Assembly (NCBI GenBank): GCA_964485395.1
Contig: CAZAJF010000006.1
Location: 67,353 to 131,352 of the forward strand
Length of the DNA stretch: 64,000 nucleotides
Reading direction: 5' to 3'
DNA from: JANNSO01 sp964485395
GTDB lineage: Bacteria; Spirochaetota; Spirochaetia; Treponematales; UBA12059
The position numbers and the translations under genes were made by a program. Below the pieces are notes generated by a model. The model worked only from the letters and a program-made list of their open reading frames with translations. It did no database searches and was not told the DNA's origin. Shown here one piece after another: positions 51,327 through 60,620 of the stretch (position 1 is its first letter; each line of letters begins with the position of its first letter).

Positions 51327-52802
51327 TTAGAACAGCATGTCCATAACGAAAGCCTGGGCATAATTCGCCATGTCATTGGTAAGGTATGTATCCACGAGAC
51401 GCCCAAATTCGGGAATATTGGCATCCAGGAGCTTGATGGCATCCGCGTAGGAATAGGAATTGGACCACAGCTGCGTTCCGTCCGCGGAATGGCTCGTAAG
51501 GGAAGCTACTCGCCCTTCAACATCGTATGCGCCAAGATAATAGCCGTTGATTGCGTTGGCTTTGGCCGCATCGAGAACATTCAGGCGAATATTGTTACCG
51601 TCAGCGAGGAATTGAAAAGTCTCCAGAAGGATGTTATCGCCGTTGTAATGCAATATCTCCAGCTGGGCTTTAACCAATTCGTCGAACATCGCGAAAGGAT
51701 CCACCGAGCGGATAGCGGTCAAGGTAAGCGGGAGCGATGGGCCCGTATATTTATACTCGAACCACTGAAGCAGTTTCCCGTCGCTGCTTACGTTCAGGCG
51801 AGTTGGAATCTGGCTGGTGTCATAAATAATCTCATATTCAAGAGGAAGAAGCAGCATGGCTCCCGTGGTAACGGCTTTGGTGGGATACCCGGAAACCGAG
51901 TCGTAAGTCAACGCTACGTCCAACGCGAGCGTCGTACCGTAATAGCTGGACTTGCGGCTGATCCGGTGATCCGTACCCCAGGTAAGTTGCATGGACACAG
52001 GCTTGGCCACCCGGCCGTCCGTCCTCGTTATTTTTTGAGGATACCAGTCTTTATCCATTACGATTTCAGATTCGCCGTTTTCATCGTAATAATAGTAGGT
52101 ATACGACAGCGCACCCAAAGCGGTATAGGCGGCTGCGTCGGGCATAGCCGGAATCGTCAATGTCGGGGTAGTAGGCCTCGTTAATGAAACAAGTGCGCGG
52201 GAGGACGCTTTTACGGTTGCGGCCGTTTTACCGTAGACCCTCGTTATGGAAGGCTTGATCTCGTTTTTAAAAGTCGTGTATTCGTATTGCGTATAATCGG
52301 TAAGCGTATCGCTGCCATCGAAAGCGGCCAACCCAAGAACTTTTTCCGCCAGGGTATCGGTGCCATAGGAATAGCGCTTGGTCCACTGCAGCGCGTTAGC
52401 CCCGTTAAACTCCCTGATGGACTCCACGAGAGCGCCGGTATAGGTAGACACTCGATACCAACCAAGCGTATTGGTGGCATCATAGTAGGCAGCGAAACTC
52501 TGGTTGCCGGCGGCGTCGTATTCGTACAGATAGCTGTACTGAAGCACTCCGGCGGAAGAATACTTCTGCTGCTGTTTTTCCTTGCCGCCGGCGGTATAGT
52601 AATGCTCGACGTAATACTGCAGAACACCGGCTTTGGTAGAGTACGAGTACATCTTGCCGTCGGGCACGATGTCGGTAATCGTGCAGACAAGCTGATCCTC
52701 GGGTATCGAAATATCGCCGACTTCCAAGAAACTGAACGTGCACGAGGCAAGCATGGCGGCAAGAAAAAGCATGCCGATTATTTTTGAGGCTATTGCCTTC
52801 AT
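51327..52802 (-). CDS. Large putative lipoprotein with YD-like repeats
   Basis: A 491-residue protein with a lipoprotein leader (MKAIASKIIGMLFLAAMLASC, Cys 21) and a Tyr-rich mature region with recurring short beta motifs such as YEYDAAGNQSFAAYYD, RYSYGTDTLAEKV, YTQYEYTTF, YYYDENGE and YSYADAIKLL. These recall YD/RHS-type repeats but are irregular and lack the RHS core. It is expected at the outer membrane or in the periplasm. A terminator follows. No close family is recognised. Confidence 0.75.
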   Translation of the reverse strand: MKAIASKIIGMLFLAAMLASCTFSFLEVGDISIPEDQLVCTITDIVPDGKMYSYSTKAGVLQYYVEHYYTAGGKEKQQQKYSSAGVLQYSYLYEYDAAGNQSFAAYYDATNTLGWYRVSTYTGALVESIREFNGANALQWTKRYSYGTDTLAEKVLGLAAFDGSDTLTDYTQYEYTTFKNEIKPSITRVYGKTAATVKASSRALVSLTRPTTPTLTIPAMPDAAAYTALGALSYTYYYYDENGESEIVMDKDWYPQKITRTDGRVAKPVSMQLTWGTDHRISRKSSYYGTTLALDVALTYDSVSGYPTKAVTTGAMLLLPLEYEIIYDTSQIPTRLNVSSDGKLLQWFEYKYTGPSLPLTLTAIRSVDPFAMFDELVKAQLEILHYNGDNILLETFQFLADGNNIRLNVLDAAKANAINGYYLGAYDVEGRVASLTSHSADGTQLWSNSYSYADAIKLLDANIPEFGRLVDTYLTNDMANYAQAFVMDMLF

Positions 52803-52922
52803 ATAAGTATCTCCTTTACAAGAAGCCCGTTTCGAAATACCATTTCAGCGTTCATGATGTTTCATGATGAATTGACTATACCTGCTATTTTCACAATTAT
52901 AACACGAGAAGGAACAAAAACC

Positions 52923-54020
52923 ATGACTTTTACGCGCAAATTAGTTTTTCTAGCCCTGGTTTTGTCGGTAAAAGCCGGCTGGGCCCAGATTGAGGTCGAG
53001 TTAACCGCGCCAAAACTCAAGCCGGGCATGGCCGCGCTGGAAGTAATGCTGCAAGCCGCGGCAGAATCCTTTTCGGGAAATATCGTGTCGATTATCGAAC
53101 CATCACTGTCCAAGCCGCTTTTTATGCAAGCCTTCACAGGGGCCACGATTACGGCTTCCTTGCTGCCCGGCCAACTCCAGTCCAACCGCGGGGTGGCATT
53201 TTCAATGGGAAGCGCCGCATCCGTCTGGTCGGCAAACTATTCAGAGGAAACCATAACCAGCCTCAAGGACATCGGCATGAATACCGATCTTGAGGCGGGT
53301 ACATGCATCATGCCCCTTCTGGCTCAATTTTCCGTACCGTTGAAAGGCATCCTGCCGGGCTTGGATGTGGGGGGATACTTGGGGTACATGAAAATCTCGG
53401 GAAGCACGATTGGCATTCAGTCGTTTTCCACCGGCGCCTTCTCGGGGCTTCTCCTGTTCGGCCCTGAAAACGACGACTCCGGATCCATATTCAGCTGGCA
53501 GGGAATCAAACTGTCGCTGGGCGGCGGCTACTCTCAAGGCACCTTGAGCATGACCGTCGCGCCTGGCCCCATCTACCAGGATATTCCAATCGACGCGGAC
53601 GGCGCCGGTCCCCTGGTGCCGCAAATCGCCACCATCAGCATAGAACCTTCAATTGACGCAGGGGTACGAAGCATCGTGGCCGGAGCCCGTATATTCGGTT
53701 CCACGGGAATCACGCTTTTCAACGCGCTGAAGCTTTCGGCGGGAGTCGGATTCAGCGTTGCTCAAGGAAACTCGGCTATCAGCATCGAAGCCGACGAACC
53801 GATCACGGTAAAAGGCTACTTGGCCGGCCTCGTGGAGACGGACGGTAGCATCAGCGTCAGTGGAACTACCGCAAAAACGGAGACGTTTTCCTTTTCGCCC
53901 TACCTGTCGTCCAATATCAGTTTTCGCGTGGGGGCCTTCAACATAGCGCTCCCCCTCGTATGGAATATCAAAAAAGGCCTCGGCGCGGCCGTACTCGTGG
54001 AGTTGCGCCCTTGGAACTGA
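52923..54020 (+). CDS. Putative outer-membrane beta-barrel protein, 365 aa
   Basis: A signal peptide (MTFTRKLVFLALVLSVKAGWAQ) precedes a mature region with many alternating amphipathic strands and Gly/Ser turns (e.g. LDVGGYLGYMKISG, IKLSLGGGYSQGTLSM, SSNISFRVGAFNIALPLVW). It ends in strands finishing LVELRPWN, compatible with a barrel, though the final residue is not aromatic. AAGGA precedes ATG 52923. The next exported gene overlaps its 3' end, so the two are co-expressed. No named family is recognised. Confidence 0.72.
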   Translation: MTFTRKLVFLALVLSVKAGWAQIEVELTAPKLKPGMAALEVMLQAAAESFSGNIVSIIEPSLSKPLFMQAFTGATITASLLPGQLQSNRGVAFSMGSAASVWSANYSEETITSLKDIGMNTDLEAGTCIMPLLAQFSVPLKGILPGLDVGGYLGYMKISGSTIGIQSFSTGAFSGLLLFGPENDDSGSIFSWQGIKLSLGGGYSQGTLSMTVAPGPIYQDIPIDADGAGPLVPQIATISIEPSIDAGVRSIVAGARIFGSTGITLFNALKLSAGVGFSVAQGNSAISIEADEPITVKGYLAGLVETDGSISVSGTTAKTETFSFSPYLSSNISFRVGAFNIALPLVWNIKKGLGAAVLVELRPWN

Positions 54021-55327
54021 TCCGCGCGCGCAGGCGATGCCCGGGACCCGGGGTCGCGGCGATTATGTTATTTATTATTATCTCAGGGTCGGTTCTCGCC
54101 GAGGGCGCCGCATGGCCCGGCCCCGCGTTTATCACCGCCAGCTCGTGGGAAGCTCTCTTGGCCGCGCCGATAGCCGGAACTCCGGATCTGACGGCCGGTT
54201 TCGGGGCAAGGGCGGGATTCTTCGCCGAGGGCATCAAGCCGCTCAAGGGCCTCGGCGCAGGAATGGCAATCTCGTATGCCTGGCTGAATTCAAGCGGAGG
54301 AACGATCATCCCTGCCGTAGGCGCGGCCGGCGAATTCTCGTTCCGCATTCCCGTCGCACGTATTTTTTCGCTGCGCCCCAAACTTGAATTAGGCGCCGCA
54401 TATTCGCCTTCGGCCGCCGGGGGAACTTGGAGCGTGGATATGGCCGCGGGTTTCAGCATGGCGTTCCTGATGGGCAGCCGCAACTACGTCGTGCTTTCCC
54501 CAATGGCCCGCTGGACGCCTTCGCTCGTCAACAGGCTTACCCTGAGCCTATCCCTGGGAACCCGCACGGAATCGGTATGGATGCGGCAACTGCCCATGCC
54601 CGTGCCGAGCCTTGCCGGAGTTCCCGCGCTGTACTCCCCCGACGGTGACGGCACGGACGACGATTTTACCGTACGCCTGGATTGCGAGAATATTCGACAG
54701 GTACGGTCATGGTCCATAACCATACTGGATTCTCAGGAAAAAGTTTTCCTGTCTCGCTCCGGTCTGGGCATTCCTCCCGTGGAATACACGTGGGACGGCG
54801 TTTCCGACGACGGCAGGCTCGTGGACCCGGCAGCCGACTACCGGTTCATCTATTCAATAAAAGATTCGCTGGGGCGAAGCTCGGAGGCCGAGTCGCGGTT
54901 TACGGTGGACATCCTCGTAATCAAGACGGGGAACCAATATAAGATCAGGGTTCCGTCTATCCTGTTTCCTTCCAATTCCGCGGACCTCGCCGGCACGGAG
55001 TGGATGGTGTCCGCGAACAGCAAAGTATTGAACAGGCTCGTAACGCTGTTCGCGCGCTTTCCCGAATACTCCATAATCGTGGAAGGCCACGCCAACTCGC
55101 TCTATTGGCAAAATACCGCCTCGTTTACCGCCGAACAAAAAAACGAGCTCGTGCCCCTTTCGCAATCCCGCGCCGATTCCGTACGGGCAGCGCTCGTAAG
55201 CCTGGGTATCGCCAGCGAACGGATACAGGCTCGCGGGGTCGGAGGCTCGGAACCGATCGTTCCATTCGAGGATGCGGAAAACGCATGGAAAAACAGGCGC
55301 GTGGAGTTCATCCTTAAAAAACAATAA
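54011..55327 (+). CDS. OmpA-family cell-envelope protein with Ig-like domain
   Basis: A ~438-residue exported protein. The N-terminal basic stretch (RARRR) and hydrophobic MLFIIISGSVLAEG form a signal peptide. A beta-rich region (~40-215) follows, then an Ig/FlgD-like domain starting YSPDGDGTDDDFTV and containing YTWDGVSDDGRLVDPA. The C-terminal OmpA domain (~325-438) has SILFPSNSADLAG, IIVEGHANS, LSQSRADSVRAALVSLGI and NRRVEFIL, the peptidoglycan-binding signature. The start is uncertain. TTG 54011, overlapping the preceding gene by ten bases, gives a sensible signal peptide; ATG 53960 and ATG 54065 are alternatives. Confidence 0.85.
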   Translation: MELIRARRRCPGPGVAAIMLFIIISGSVLAEGAAWPGPAFITASSWEALLAAPIAGTPDLTAGFGARAGFFAEGIKPLKGLGAGMAISYAWLNSSGGTIIPAVGAAGEFSFRIPVARIFSLRPKLELGAAYSPSAAGGTWSVDMAAGFSMAFLMGSRNYVVLSPMARWTPSLVNRLTLSLSLGTRTESVWMRQLPMPVPSLAGVPALYSPDGDGTDDDFTVRLDCENIRQVRSWSITILDSQEKVFLSRSGLGIPPVEYTWDGVSDDGRLVDPAADYRFIYSIKDSLGRSSEAESRFTVDILVIKTGNQYKIRVPSILFPSNSADLAGTEWMVSANSKVLNRLVTLFARFPEYSIIVEGHANSLYWQNTASFTAEQKNELVPLSQSRADSVRAALVSLGIASERIQARGVGGSEPIVPFEDAENAWKNRRVEFILKKQ

Positions 55328-55352
55328 CTCCCTGGCTCCCTGCGGGAATCCC

Positions 55353-55583
55353 TTGGTCGGAACTGGATTTTTCAACATCATAGACCCAAAAGCCCTTACG
55401 TTCACGGAGGCTAAAGCCAGGCTCTCCGGATGCTTCTCAGCTTCCGAGATCCAGGAAATGGTCGCGCTTGCGCAGTCGCTTAAAAGAGTCACCGAGGACC
55501 AATACGAAAACGACGCGGCATTTTTCGGCGAGGTTTTTGACGAGGAACTGCTTGCGGTCCTGTCCTCGGAGGCAGGGCTCTAA
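55353..55583 (+). CDS. Hypothetical protein, ~76 aa
   Basis: A short frame after the OmpA-like gene with a natural composition: LTFTEAKARLSGCFSASEIQEMVALAQSL then EVFDEELLAVLSSEAGL (each described as separate helices). Soluble and acidic, mostly helical. The TTG start is uncertain and no strong binding site is seen. No family recognised. Its end overlaps the stop of the convergent zinc-ribbon-like gene. Confidence 0.45.
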   Translation: MVGTGFFNIIDPKALTFTEAKARLSGCFSASEIQEMVALAQSLKRVTEDQYENDAAFFGEVFDEELLAVLSSEAGL

Positions 55584-55729
55584 AGATACCAGTCGTCCGC
55601 CTGATACTCGTCTACGGTATCCTCGAATCCGCACCCTCGGCAAACAAAACTCAAAAAAGCCTCTCCGCTCCACCGTCCAGCCTTGATCGGCGAAAATTCC
55701 GCAAAGCTTGCATGCTCCTTCGGACACAG
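55580..55729 (-). CDS. Small zinc-ribbon-like protein
   Basis: A ~49-residue frame with CPKEH near the start and VCRGCGFEDT near the end, a possible one-His three-Cys zinc ribbon. AGGAGG lies just upstream, directly after the stop of the preceding minus-strand gene. No ATG is available. CTG 55729 keeps this frame, while GTG 55727 would give an arginine-rich frame that looks non-coding. The start is therefore unresolved. It is likely the third gene of a small minus-strand operon from 56671. Confidence 0.4.
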   Translation of the reverse strand: MCPKEHASFAEFSPIKAGRWSGEAFLSFVCRGCGFEDTVDEYQADDWYL

Positions 55730-55739
55730 GCCGCCTCCT

Positions 55740-56021
55740 TTACCCAGGAATTCCGGATCCGCCGTCTTTGCGGTTATAAATTTTTGCGATAAATTCTTTG
55801 TAACTATAATTTTCCTCGAGGATCGCCCTGAAGTCAGCCTCGGAACAGGTTTCATCGGGAAACAAGAATCCCGCGATGGTGTCCTGCCTGCGAAAAACGT
55901 ATAACCCCGACGGGCTCTCGAAGCGCCAGCTGTACATGAGGGAATCTTCGGAATCTTCCTCGATGAATACGGAGCCGTTCCGGAGGAGCGTCGCTAATTC
56001 AAGCGATTCAGCCGGACTCAT
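55740..56021 (-). CDS. Hypothetical protein, 93 aa
   Basis: Not recognised. A soluble acidic protein (SVFIEEDSEDSLMYSWRF, then SGLYVFRRQDTIAGF), probably a small alpha/beta fold. Its ATG overlaps the stop of the gene at 56018-56671 in ATGA, and the zinc-ribbon-like frame begins ~11 bases after its stop, giving an operon of three. Confidence 0.6.
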   Translation of the reverse strand: MSPAESLELATLLRNGSVFIEEDSEDSLMYSWRFESPSGLYVFRRQDTIAGFLFPDETCSEADFRAILEENYSYKEFIAKIYNRKDGGSGIPG

Positions 56022-56671
56022 TTGACGCCATCCCGATCCGGGCTGCCGTCGCTGCGCAGACGCCCAAGAAACGCCTGAACGTCCAAAGGCGCCGAAGTGC
56101 TGTCACAAGCCCCGAATATCGCCCGTACTTCGTCGGCATACTCCGGATAATTCCGAAGCAAACCGGCGAGCGCGTCAAGCGCGAAACTCCTGGCTGCTGC
56201 GGACGGATGCATGGCCAAAGCGGACAGGAGCCGAATATTCTTGGACTTCCAATACTTCCAGTACAACAGAAGGGCAAACACCTTCCTGGCTCCTTCGCGT
56301 ACGGCTTCGTCGTCCGTTTTCCACACCTCGAAAAAAGCAGCGGCGCCGGCCTTCTCGTCCGCGGCCTCGATCACCGGCCGCAGCAGACTGTCCATTTCCG
56401 GCGAAAACTTGTGCAGCTCAAGATAATCGTGGTCCCCGAAATAGCTGAAGCCGTGGTGCCAAAAAAAGAGCCTTCCGCATTCCGGGCAGTGCCTGATGCA
56501 CTGGCTTCCTGTATCCGGCTGCCCCGGAATTCGCTTCAGCGAATCCGCTGCACCCATTTTGGCACGGTACGCGGGAGCCGCTTCGTCCAGCATGTCCCAA
56601 GGGTCCTCGAGATACTCACTTTCATCCAGGAGAGCACACACACTGCACAATGCTCCATCGACAGGGTCCAT
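56018..56671 (-). CDS. Hypothetical protein with cysteine pairs, 217 aa
   Basis: Not recognised. The N-terminus has CSVC (9-12) and a further HCPECGRLFFW (~61-71), suggesting a zinc site. The C-terminal ~110 residues are helical with HEAT-like spacing (LLSALAMHPSAAARSFALDALAGLL). It is probably a cytoplasmic protein of the SMI1/HEAT type, but this is weak. First gene of a three-gene minus-strand unit. Confidence 0.6.
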   Translation of the reverse strand: MDPVDGALCSVCALLDESEYLEDPWDMLDEAAPAYRAKMGAADSLKRIPGQPDTGSQCIRHCPECGRLFFWHHGFSYFGDHDYLELHKFSPEMDSLLRPVIEAADEKAGAAAFFEVWKTDDEAVREGARKVFALLLYWKYWKSKNIRLLSALAMHPSAAARSFALDALAGLLRNYPEYADEVRAIFGACDSTSAPLDVQAFLGRLRSDGSPDRDGVK

Positions 56672-56719
56672 CCGTTTAAAGTGTCGCCTACCGGCAGCTT
56701 CCTGTCAACGAATCCGGTT

Positions 56720-57076
56720 TCATGGATTTCCTTGGAGCAGGCTGTAAATCGTGGATGACAATGCAGCGAGCACGCTGCCGGATATCGTGAGCGACAGCCC
56801 TGCGTGAATCTCGCCCGATTCGGCGCCCCTGCCAAAAGCATCGGCCATGTTTCCCAAGCCCCAAACCATCAGCGCGATGCCGCCTGCGGTTCCAATCATG
56901 GATGCTACGCGGCTTACAACGAGACTCGGCCCCTGGGGTTGCGCAATAATCAGCGTGTATTCCGGCGGCGGCGGCGGAAGAAACCCCTGGTCTAGCTCCG
57001 GCGCTACGGGATCGGCATGAAGCATCGATGCGCAAAACAGTAGAACCATTAAGGCTGCAAGAGCATTTCTTTTCAT
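56720..57076 (-). CDS. Small exported or membrane protein, 118 aa
   Basis: A signal peptide (MKRNALAALMVLLFCASMLHA) is followed by a Pro-rich stretch (FLPPPPPEYTL) and one or two hydrophobic segments (GTAGGIALMVWGLGNMADAF and LTISGSVLAALSSTIYSLL). No family recognised. Likely anchored in the inner membrane facing the periplasm. Confidence 0.55.
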   Translation of the reverse strand: MKRNALAALMVLLFCASMLHADPVAPELDQGFLPPPPPEYTLIIAQPQGPSLVVSRVASMIGTAGGIALMVWGLGNMADAFGRGAESGEIHAGLSLTISGSVLAALSSTIYSLLQGNP

Positions 57077-57243
57077 GGAAAGAACAGTAAGGCAATCGCG
57101 GGGAAGCAGTCAAGTAAGCACCAAGAGCTATAGTTTCGAAGTAAAAGTCCAGGGAATCATGGAATCCGCCACCCGCATGCCCGAGTCAGCCGGGGATGAA
57201 AAATAAGCTTGCATAGCCGGCAACTCCGGAGTATCCTCAATTC

Positions 57244-57870
57244 ATGAGTACACGAAGCAGAATATATTCAAGCGCCTCCGAGGACCGACTGGAGATGCTG
57301 ATCGAGAAACGGCTTGTTCCGGGAGCGGACAAGAAAAAAATCGACGAACGCATCTGGGATCTGTTCGGCGAGGATTGGGCCGTCATGTTTACCGACCTTT
57401 CCGGATTTTCAAGGCGCGTGGCGGAGTTCGGCATCATCCATTTCCTTCAGACCATACAGGAATCGGAGCGGCTCCTCATTCCCGTAATAGAGGACTACGA
57501 CGGCATCCTTCTCAAAGTCGAGGGCGACAGTTTCCTGGTTATTTTCCGCAATGCGCAAAAAGCGCTGCAATGCTCCATCACGATGAATAAAACGCTCGAC
57601 GACTATAATGTGGACAAATCGGCGGAGGATAAAGTCCTCCTCTGCGTGGGCTTGGGTTATGGCAGGATGCTGCGGATCGGCGATGCCGACGTTTACGGCT
57701 CCGAGGTGAATTTTTCCAGCAAGCTGGGAGAGGACACCGCCAAGGCCGGTGAAATTCTCGTTACCGCCGACTTTATGGAAAAATGTACGGGGCTGCCAGG
57801 TTTTTCCATGGTCGCCATAGACGACGTCCCTTCCGGATGCAAAGGCGCATATAAAGTAATCGCCGGATAA
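57244..57870 (+). CDS. Stand-alone class III adenylate/guanylate cyclase
   Basis: A 208-residue soluble protein consisting almost only of a class III cyclase domain: VMFTDLSGFSRRV (~47-59, first metal Asp), ILLKVEGDSFLVIF (~93-106, second Asp), then GDADVYGSEVNFSSKLGEDTAKAGEILVT (in pieces: GDADVYG and NFSSKLGEDTAKAGEI). The usual EIGD is VEGD, retaining the second metal Asp. The Asn and Lys/Arg of the catalytic helix fit NFSSKLGE only partly, so nucleotide choice and activity are uncertain. An N-terminal helix precedes the domain. No regulatory domain is attached. Confidence 0.83.
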   Translation: MSTRSRIYSSASEDRLEMLIEKRLVPGADKKKIDERIWDLFGEDWAVMFTDLSGFSRRVAEFGIIHFLQTIQESERLLIPVIEDYDGILLKVEGDSFLVIFRNAQKALQCSITMNKTLDDYNVDKSAEDKVLLCVGLGYGRMLRIGDADVYGSEVNFSSKLGEDTAKAGEILVTADFMEKCTGLPGFSMVAIDDVPSGCKGAYKVIAG

Positions 57871-57893
57871 TCCCGGCGCGCCCATGTCGGATG

Positions 57894-58592
57894 CTAGTTG
57901 AGCAACGCGTTGAGCTCCTTCTGGAATTTAAGCAGGGAAGCTTCTACTTTCGGGATTATGTCTTTCTTGTTCTGCTGAATTACGTGGTAATACTCGGCGA
58001 AGATCATTGGTTTCGTCAACGCCACGACCTTGCCCGCCAATCCGTATTTCTTCATGGGGTCGTCCAGCGCGCCAAGTACGGCAAGTAGTATGTCGATCCT
58101 CTTTTTATCGAGCATCTGTATTCCGCCGTTTACATCGACAACCGGTTCAGGCACGGCCCCCATACTTTTTACCGCGCCTTCCTGCGTCCGGTTTCCCTGG
58201 GTCACTCCGATGATCACGCCCTTGAACGATGCAAGCGCATTTAGTTCCGCGGCCCTATCAGTCATTACATAACCAAAGATCTCATATTTAAAAAGCGGTT
58301 TTTCTCCGAATCCTACCTTGGTTCCTTTGGTAATCTCGTTTTTAATGGCGGTGGCCGAAGTAAATATCAGGGAATCGACTTCCCCGCTTTCGATCGCCCA
58401 GGATTGTCTCGCGGTAGGAAATTCAACGAAAACGACCGTATACCCGGCGTCCGCGTATATTTTTACGAACAAGTCCCGAAGTTCCTTGCCTGCGGATGGC
58501 CCCACGCCCATTTTTATTTCAGGCTTGACTTGGGCAAAAGACGAAACGGCTATCAAAACCGCGAATACCGATGCGACGAACTTTCTTTTCAA
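57894..58592 (-). CDS. Periplasmic solute-binding protein (PhnD/SBP-like)
   Basis: A 232-residue exported protein: signal peptide KRKFVASVFAVLIAVSSFAQ, then a periplasmic-binding fold with EIKMGVGPSAGKELRDLF, VVFVEFPTARQSWAIESGEVDSLI and FKGVIIGVTQGNRTQEG, as in type 2 binding proteins for amino acids, phosphonates or sulfonates. TTG 58592 with GGAG seven bases upstream is the best start. No permease or ATPase is adjacent, so it may serve a distant transporter or a sensor. Convergent with the cyclase gene. Confidence 0.83.
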   Translation of the reverse strand: MKRKFVASVFAVLIAVSSFAQVKPEIKMGVGPSAGKELRDLFVKIYADAGYTVVFVEFPTARQSWAIESGEVDSLIFTSATAIKNEITKGTKVGFGEKPLFKYEIFGYVMTDRAAELNALASFKGVIIGVTQGNRTQEGAVKSMGAVPEPVVDVNGGIQMLDKKRIDILLAVLGALDDPMKKYGLAGKVVALTKPMIFAEYYHVIQQNKKDIIPKVEASLLKFQKELNALLN

Positions 58593-58783
58593 AATATTTC
58601 TCCTATGCTCAATCCGAGATAATGGAAAACCAATAATCATTTAATTATCAAGAATGCGGGAAGGAAAAACAATGTTTCCCGACAATTTTTCTCCGGTGCG
58701 GATTTCCCAGGTGCGTTTGCGGCACCATTTGACCCTCCCGTCATTAACCATTAGATTAGTAATCAGGTTATACGGGAGGTTCC

Positions 58784-60547
58784 ATGTCGGTAGAACGAAA
58801 AAAACAAGTACCCAGCGATATCGAGATCGCTCAGTCGGCAATCATCAAACCCATCGTCCAGGTAGCGGAAGACTACGGGATCTGCAACGAGGGCATCGAC
58901 CATTTCGGCAAGTACAAGGCCAAGGTGCGCCTCGAGTTCCTCAAGCAGAATGAAAACATGCCAAAGCGGGCCAAATACATCGACGTCACCGCCATGTCCC
59001 CCACCCCGCTCGGCGAAGGAAAAACGACGACGACCGTAGGGCTTACGCAAGGCTTGGGTAGAATCGGCAAAAAGGCCATCGCCGCGATTCGACAGCCGAG
59101 CATGGGCCCAACCTTCGGCATCAAGGGCGGCGCGGCCGGCGGCGGCTACAGCCAGATCGTTCCGATGGAAGACTTCAACCTGCACCTTACAGGCGACATC
59201 CACGCCGTTTCGGCCGCCCATAACCTGTGCGCCACCGCCTTGGACGCGCGCATGTTCCATGAAAGCCGCTGGTCGGACTCGTTTTTCGAGAAACAGGGTC
59301 TAAAAAAACTTAACATCGACCCATATCAAGTGATGTGGCGCCGCGTCGTGGACATGAACGACAGGCCGCTTCGCAACATACTCCTTGGCGTCGGCGGCGT
59401 CGACAACGGCCCGCTCCGCCAGAGCGGCTTCGACATCGCGGTTAGCAGCGAGGTCATGGCCATACTCGCGCTGTGCAAAAACCTTCGGGACCTCCGGGAG
59501 CGCATGGGCCGAATCGTCCTGGGCATAGACAAGCAGGGCAAGCCCGTCACCACCGAGATGCTCGGCGTAGCCGGGGCCATGACCATCCTGCTCAAGGATG
59601 CCATCAAGCCCAACATACTGCAGACCCTCGAGGAACAGTTGGCGTTCGTGCACGCCGGTCCTTTCGCCAACATAGCCCACGGCAACTCGTCCATCATCGC
59701 GGACCTCATAGCCACCAAGATTGGCGACTACGTCGTAACCGAAAGCGGTTTCGGCGCAGACATGGGATTCGAAAAATTCGTGGACATCAAGTGCCGAAGC
59801 TCGGGTATCTATCCAGACGCCGCCGTGCTCGTGGTAACCGTCCGCGCGCTCAAGATGCACGGGGGCGGCCCCAAAGTTTCGCCGGGCAAGAATCTCGCCA
59901 AGGAATACACCGCGGAAAACCTGGAACTCGTAAAAAAAGGCCTGGCCAACATGATAGCCCACCTGGGCATCGTACGAAAATTCGGGGTACCCGCCGTCGT
60001 GGCCATCAACGCCTTTCCCAGCGACACGCAGGCAGAGTGGGACCTCATCAAGGACGCCGCGATCAAGGCGGGCGCCTTCGATGCCGTGGTTACCAAAAAC
60101 TGGGCGGAAGGCGGCGACGGCGCCGTGGACCTGGCCAACGCCGTGGTCAAGGCAGCCGAAAAGCACAGCGACGTTCGGCCCTTCTACCCGCTGGAACTTT
60201 CCGTTAAGGAAAAAATCGAGCGCATCGCGCGCGAAGTATACGGTGCCGACCACATCACCTACTCCGCTGAGGCCGACAAGGCGATCGACACCTTCAGCGA
60301 GCTCGGCTATGGAGACTTGCCCATCTGCATGGCAAAAACCCAGTATTCGCTTTCGCACGACCCCGCGCTCAAAGGCGCGCCCAAAGGATTCATCTTCCCC
60401 ATCAACGACGTTCGCCTCGCAGCGGGCGCCGGTTTCATCTACCCGCTTTCGGGCGAGATAAACACCATGCCCGGTCTCTCCAGCAAACCCGGCTACCACG
60501 GCATGGACATCGATCCCGACACGGGAAGGGTCATCGGATTATCGTAA
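58784..60547 (+). CDS. fhs: Formate--tetrahydrofolate ligase
   Basis: A 587-residue enzyme that makes 10-formyl-tetrahydrofolate from formate, ATP and THF, feeding purine synthesis or the methyl branch of the Wood-Ljungdahl pathway. Motifs: TPLGEGKTTTTVGL P-loop (~72-85), RQPSMGPTFGIKGGAAGGGYSQ (~103-124; described by its ends), FNLHLTGDIHA, PLRQSGFDIAVSSE and GFGADMGFEKF. Length somewhat exceeds the usual ~557. GGGAGG precedes the ATG. A GC-rich hairpin without a T-run (60556-60593) follows. It alone does not prove acetogenesis. Confidence 0.97.
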   Translation: MSVERKKQVPSDIEIAQSAIIKPIVQVAEDYGICNEGIDHFGKYKAKVRLEFLKQNENMPKRAKYIDVTAMSPTPLGEGKTTTTVGLTQGLGRIGKKAIAAIRQPSMGPTFGIKGGAAGGGYSQIVPMEDFNLHLTGDIHAVSAAHNLCATALDARMFHESRWSDSFFEKQGLKKLNIDPYQVMWRRVVDMNDRPLRNILLGVGGVDNGPLRQSGFDIAVSSEVMAILALCKNLRDLRERMGRIVLGIDKQGKPVTTEMLGVAGAMTILLKDAIKPNILQTLEEQLAFVHAGPFANIAHGNSSIIADLIATKIGDYVVTESGFGADMGFEKFVDIKCRSSGIYPDAAVLVVTVRALKMHGGGPKVSPGKNLAKEYTAENLELVKKGLANMIAHLGIVRKFGVPAVVAINAFPSDTQAEWDLIKDAAIKAGAFDAVVTKNWAEGGDGAVDLANAVVKAAEKHSDVRPFYPLELSVKEKIERIAREVYGADHITYSAEADKAIDTFSELGYGDLPICMAKTQYSLSHDPALKGAPKGFIFPINDVRLAAGAGFIYPLSGEINTMPGLSSKPGYHGMDIDPDTGRVIGLS

Positions 60548-60620
60548 ATATTTTTTAGCGGCGGAGGCTGCTTGACCGCAGCCGATGCCGCTAACGGGTG
60601 CTCCGATAAAACCCGCGCGC

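Noticed and set aside
55437..55727. GTG-initiated minus-strand frame with a Shine-Dalgarno sequence
   Set aside because: It starts with CKLC but becomes arginine-rich and irregular, typical of an out-of-frame reading; the overlapping frame with CPKEH and CRGCG looks more like protein.
60556..60593. Terminator after fhs
   Set aside because: A strong GC hairpin exists but no T-run follows on either strand, so I do not call it an intrinsic terminator.
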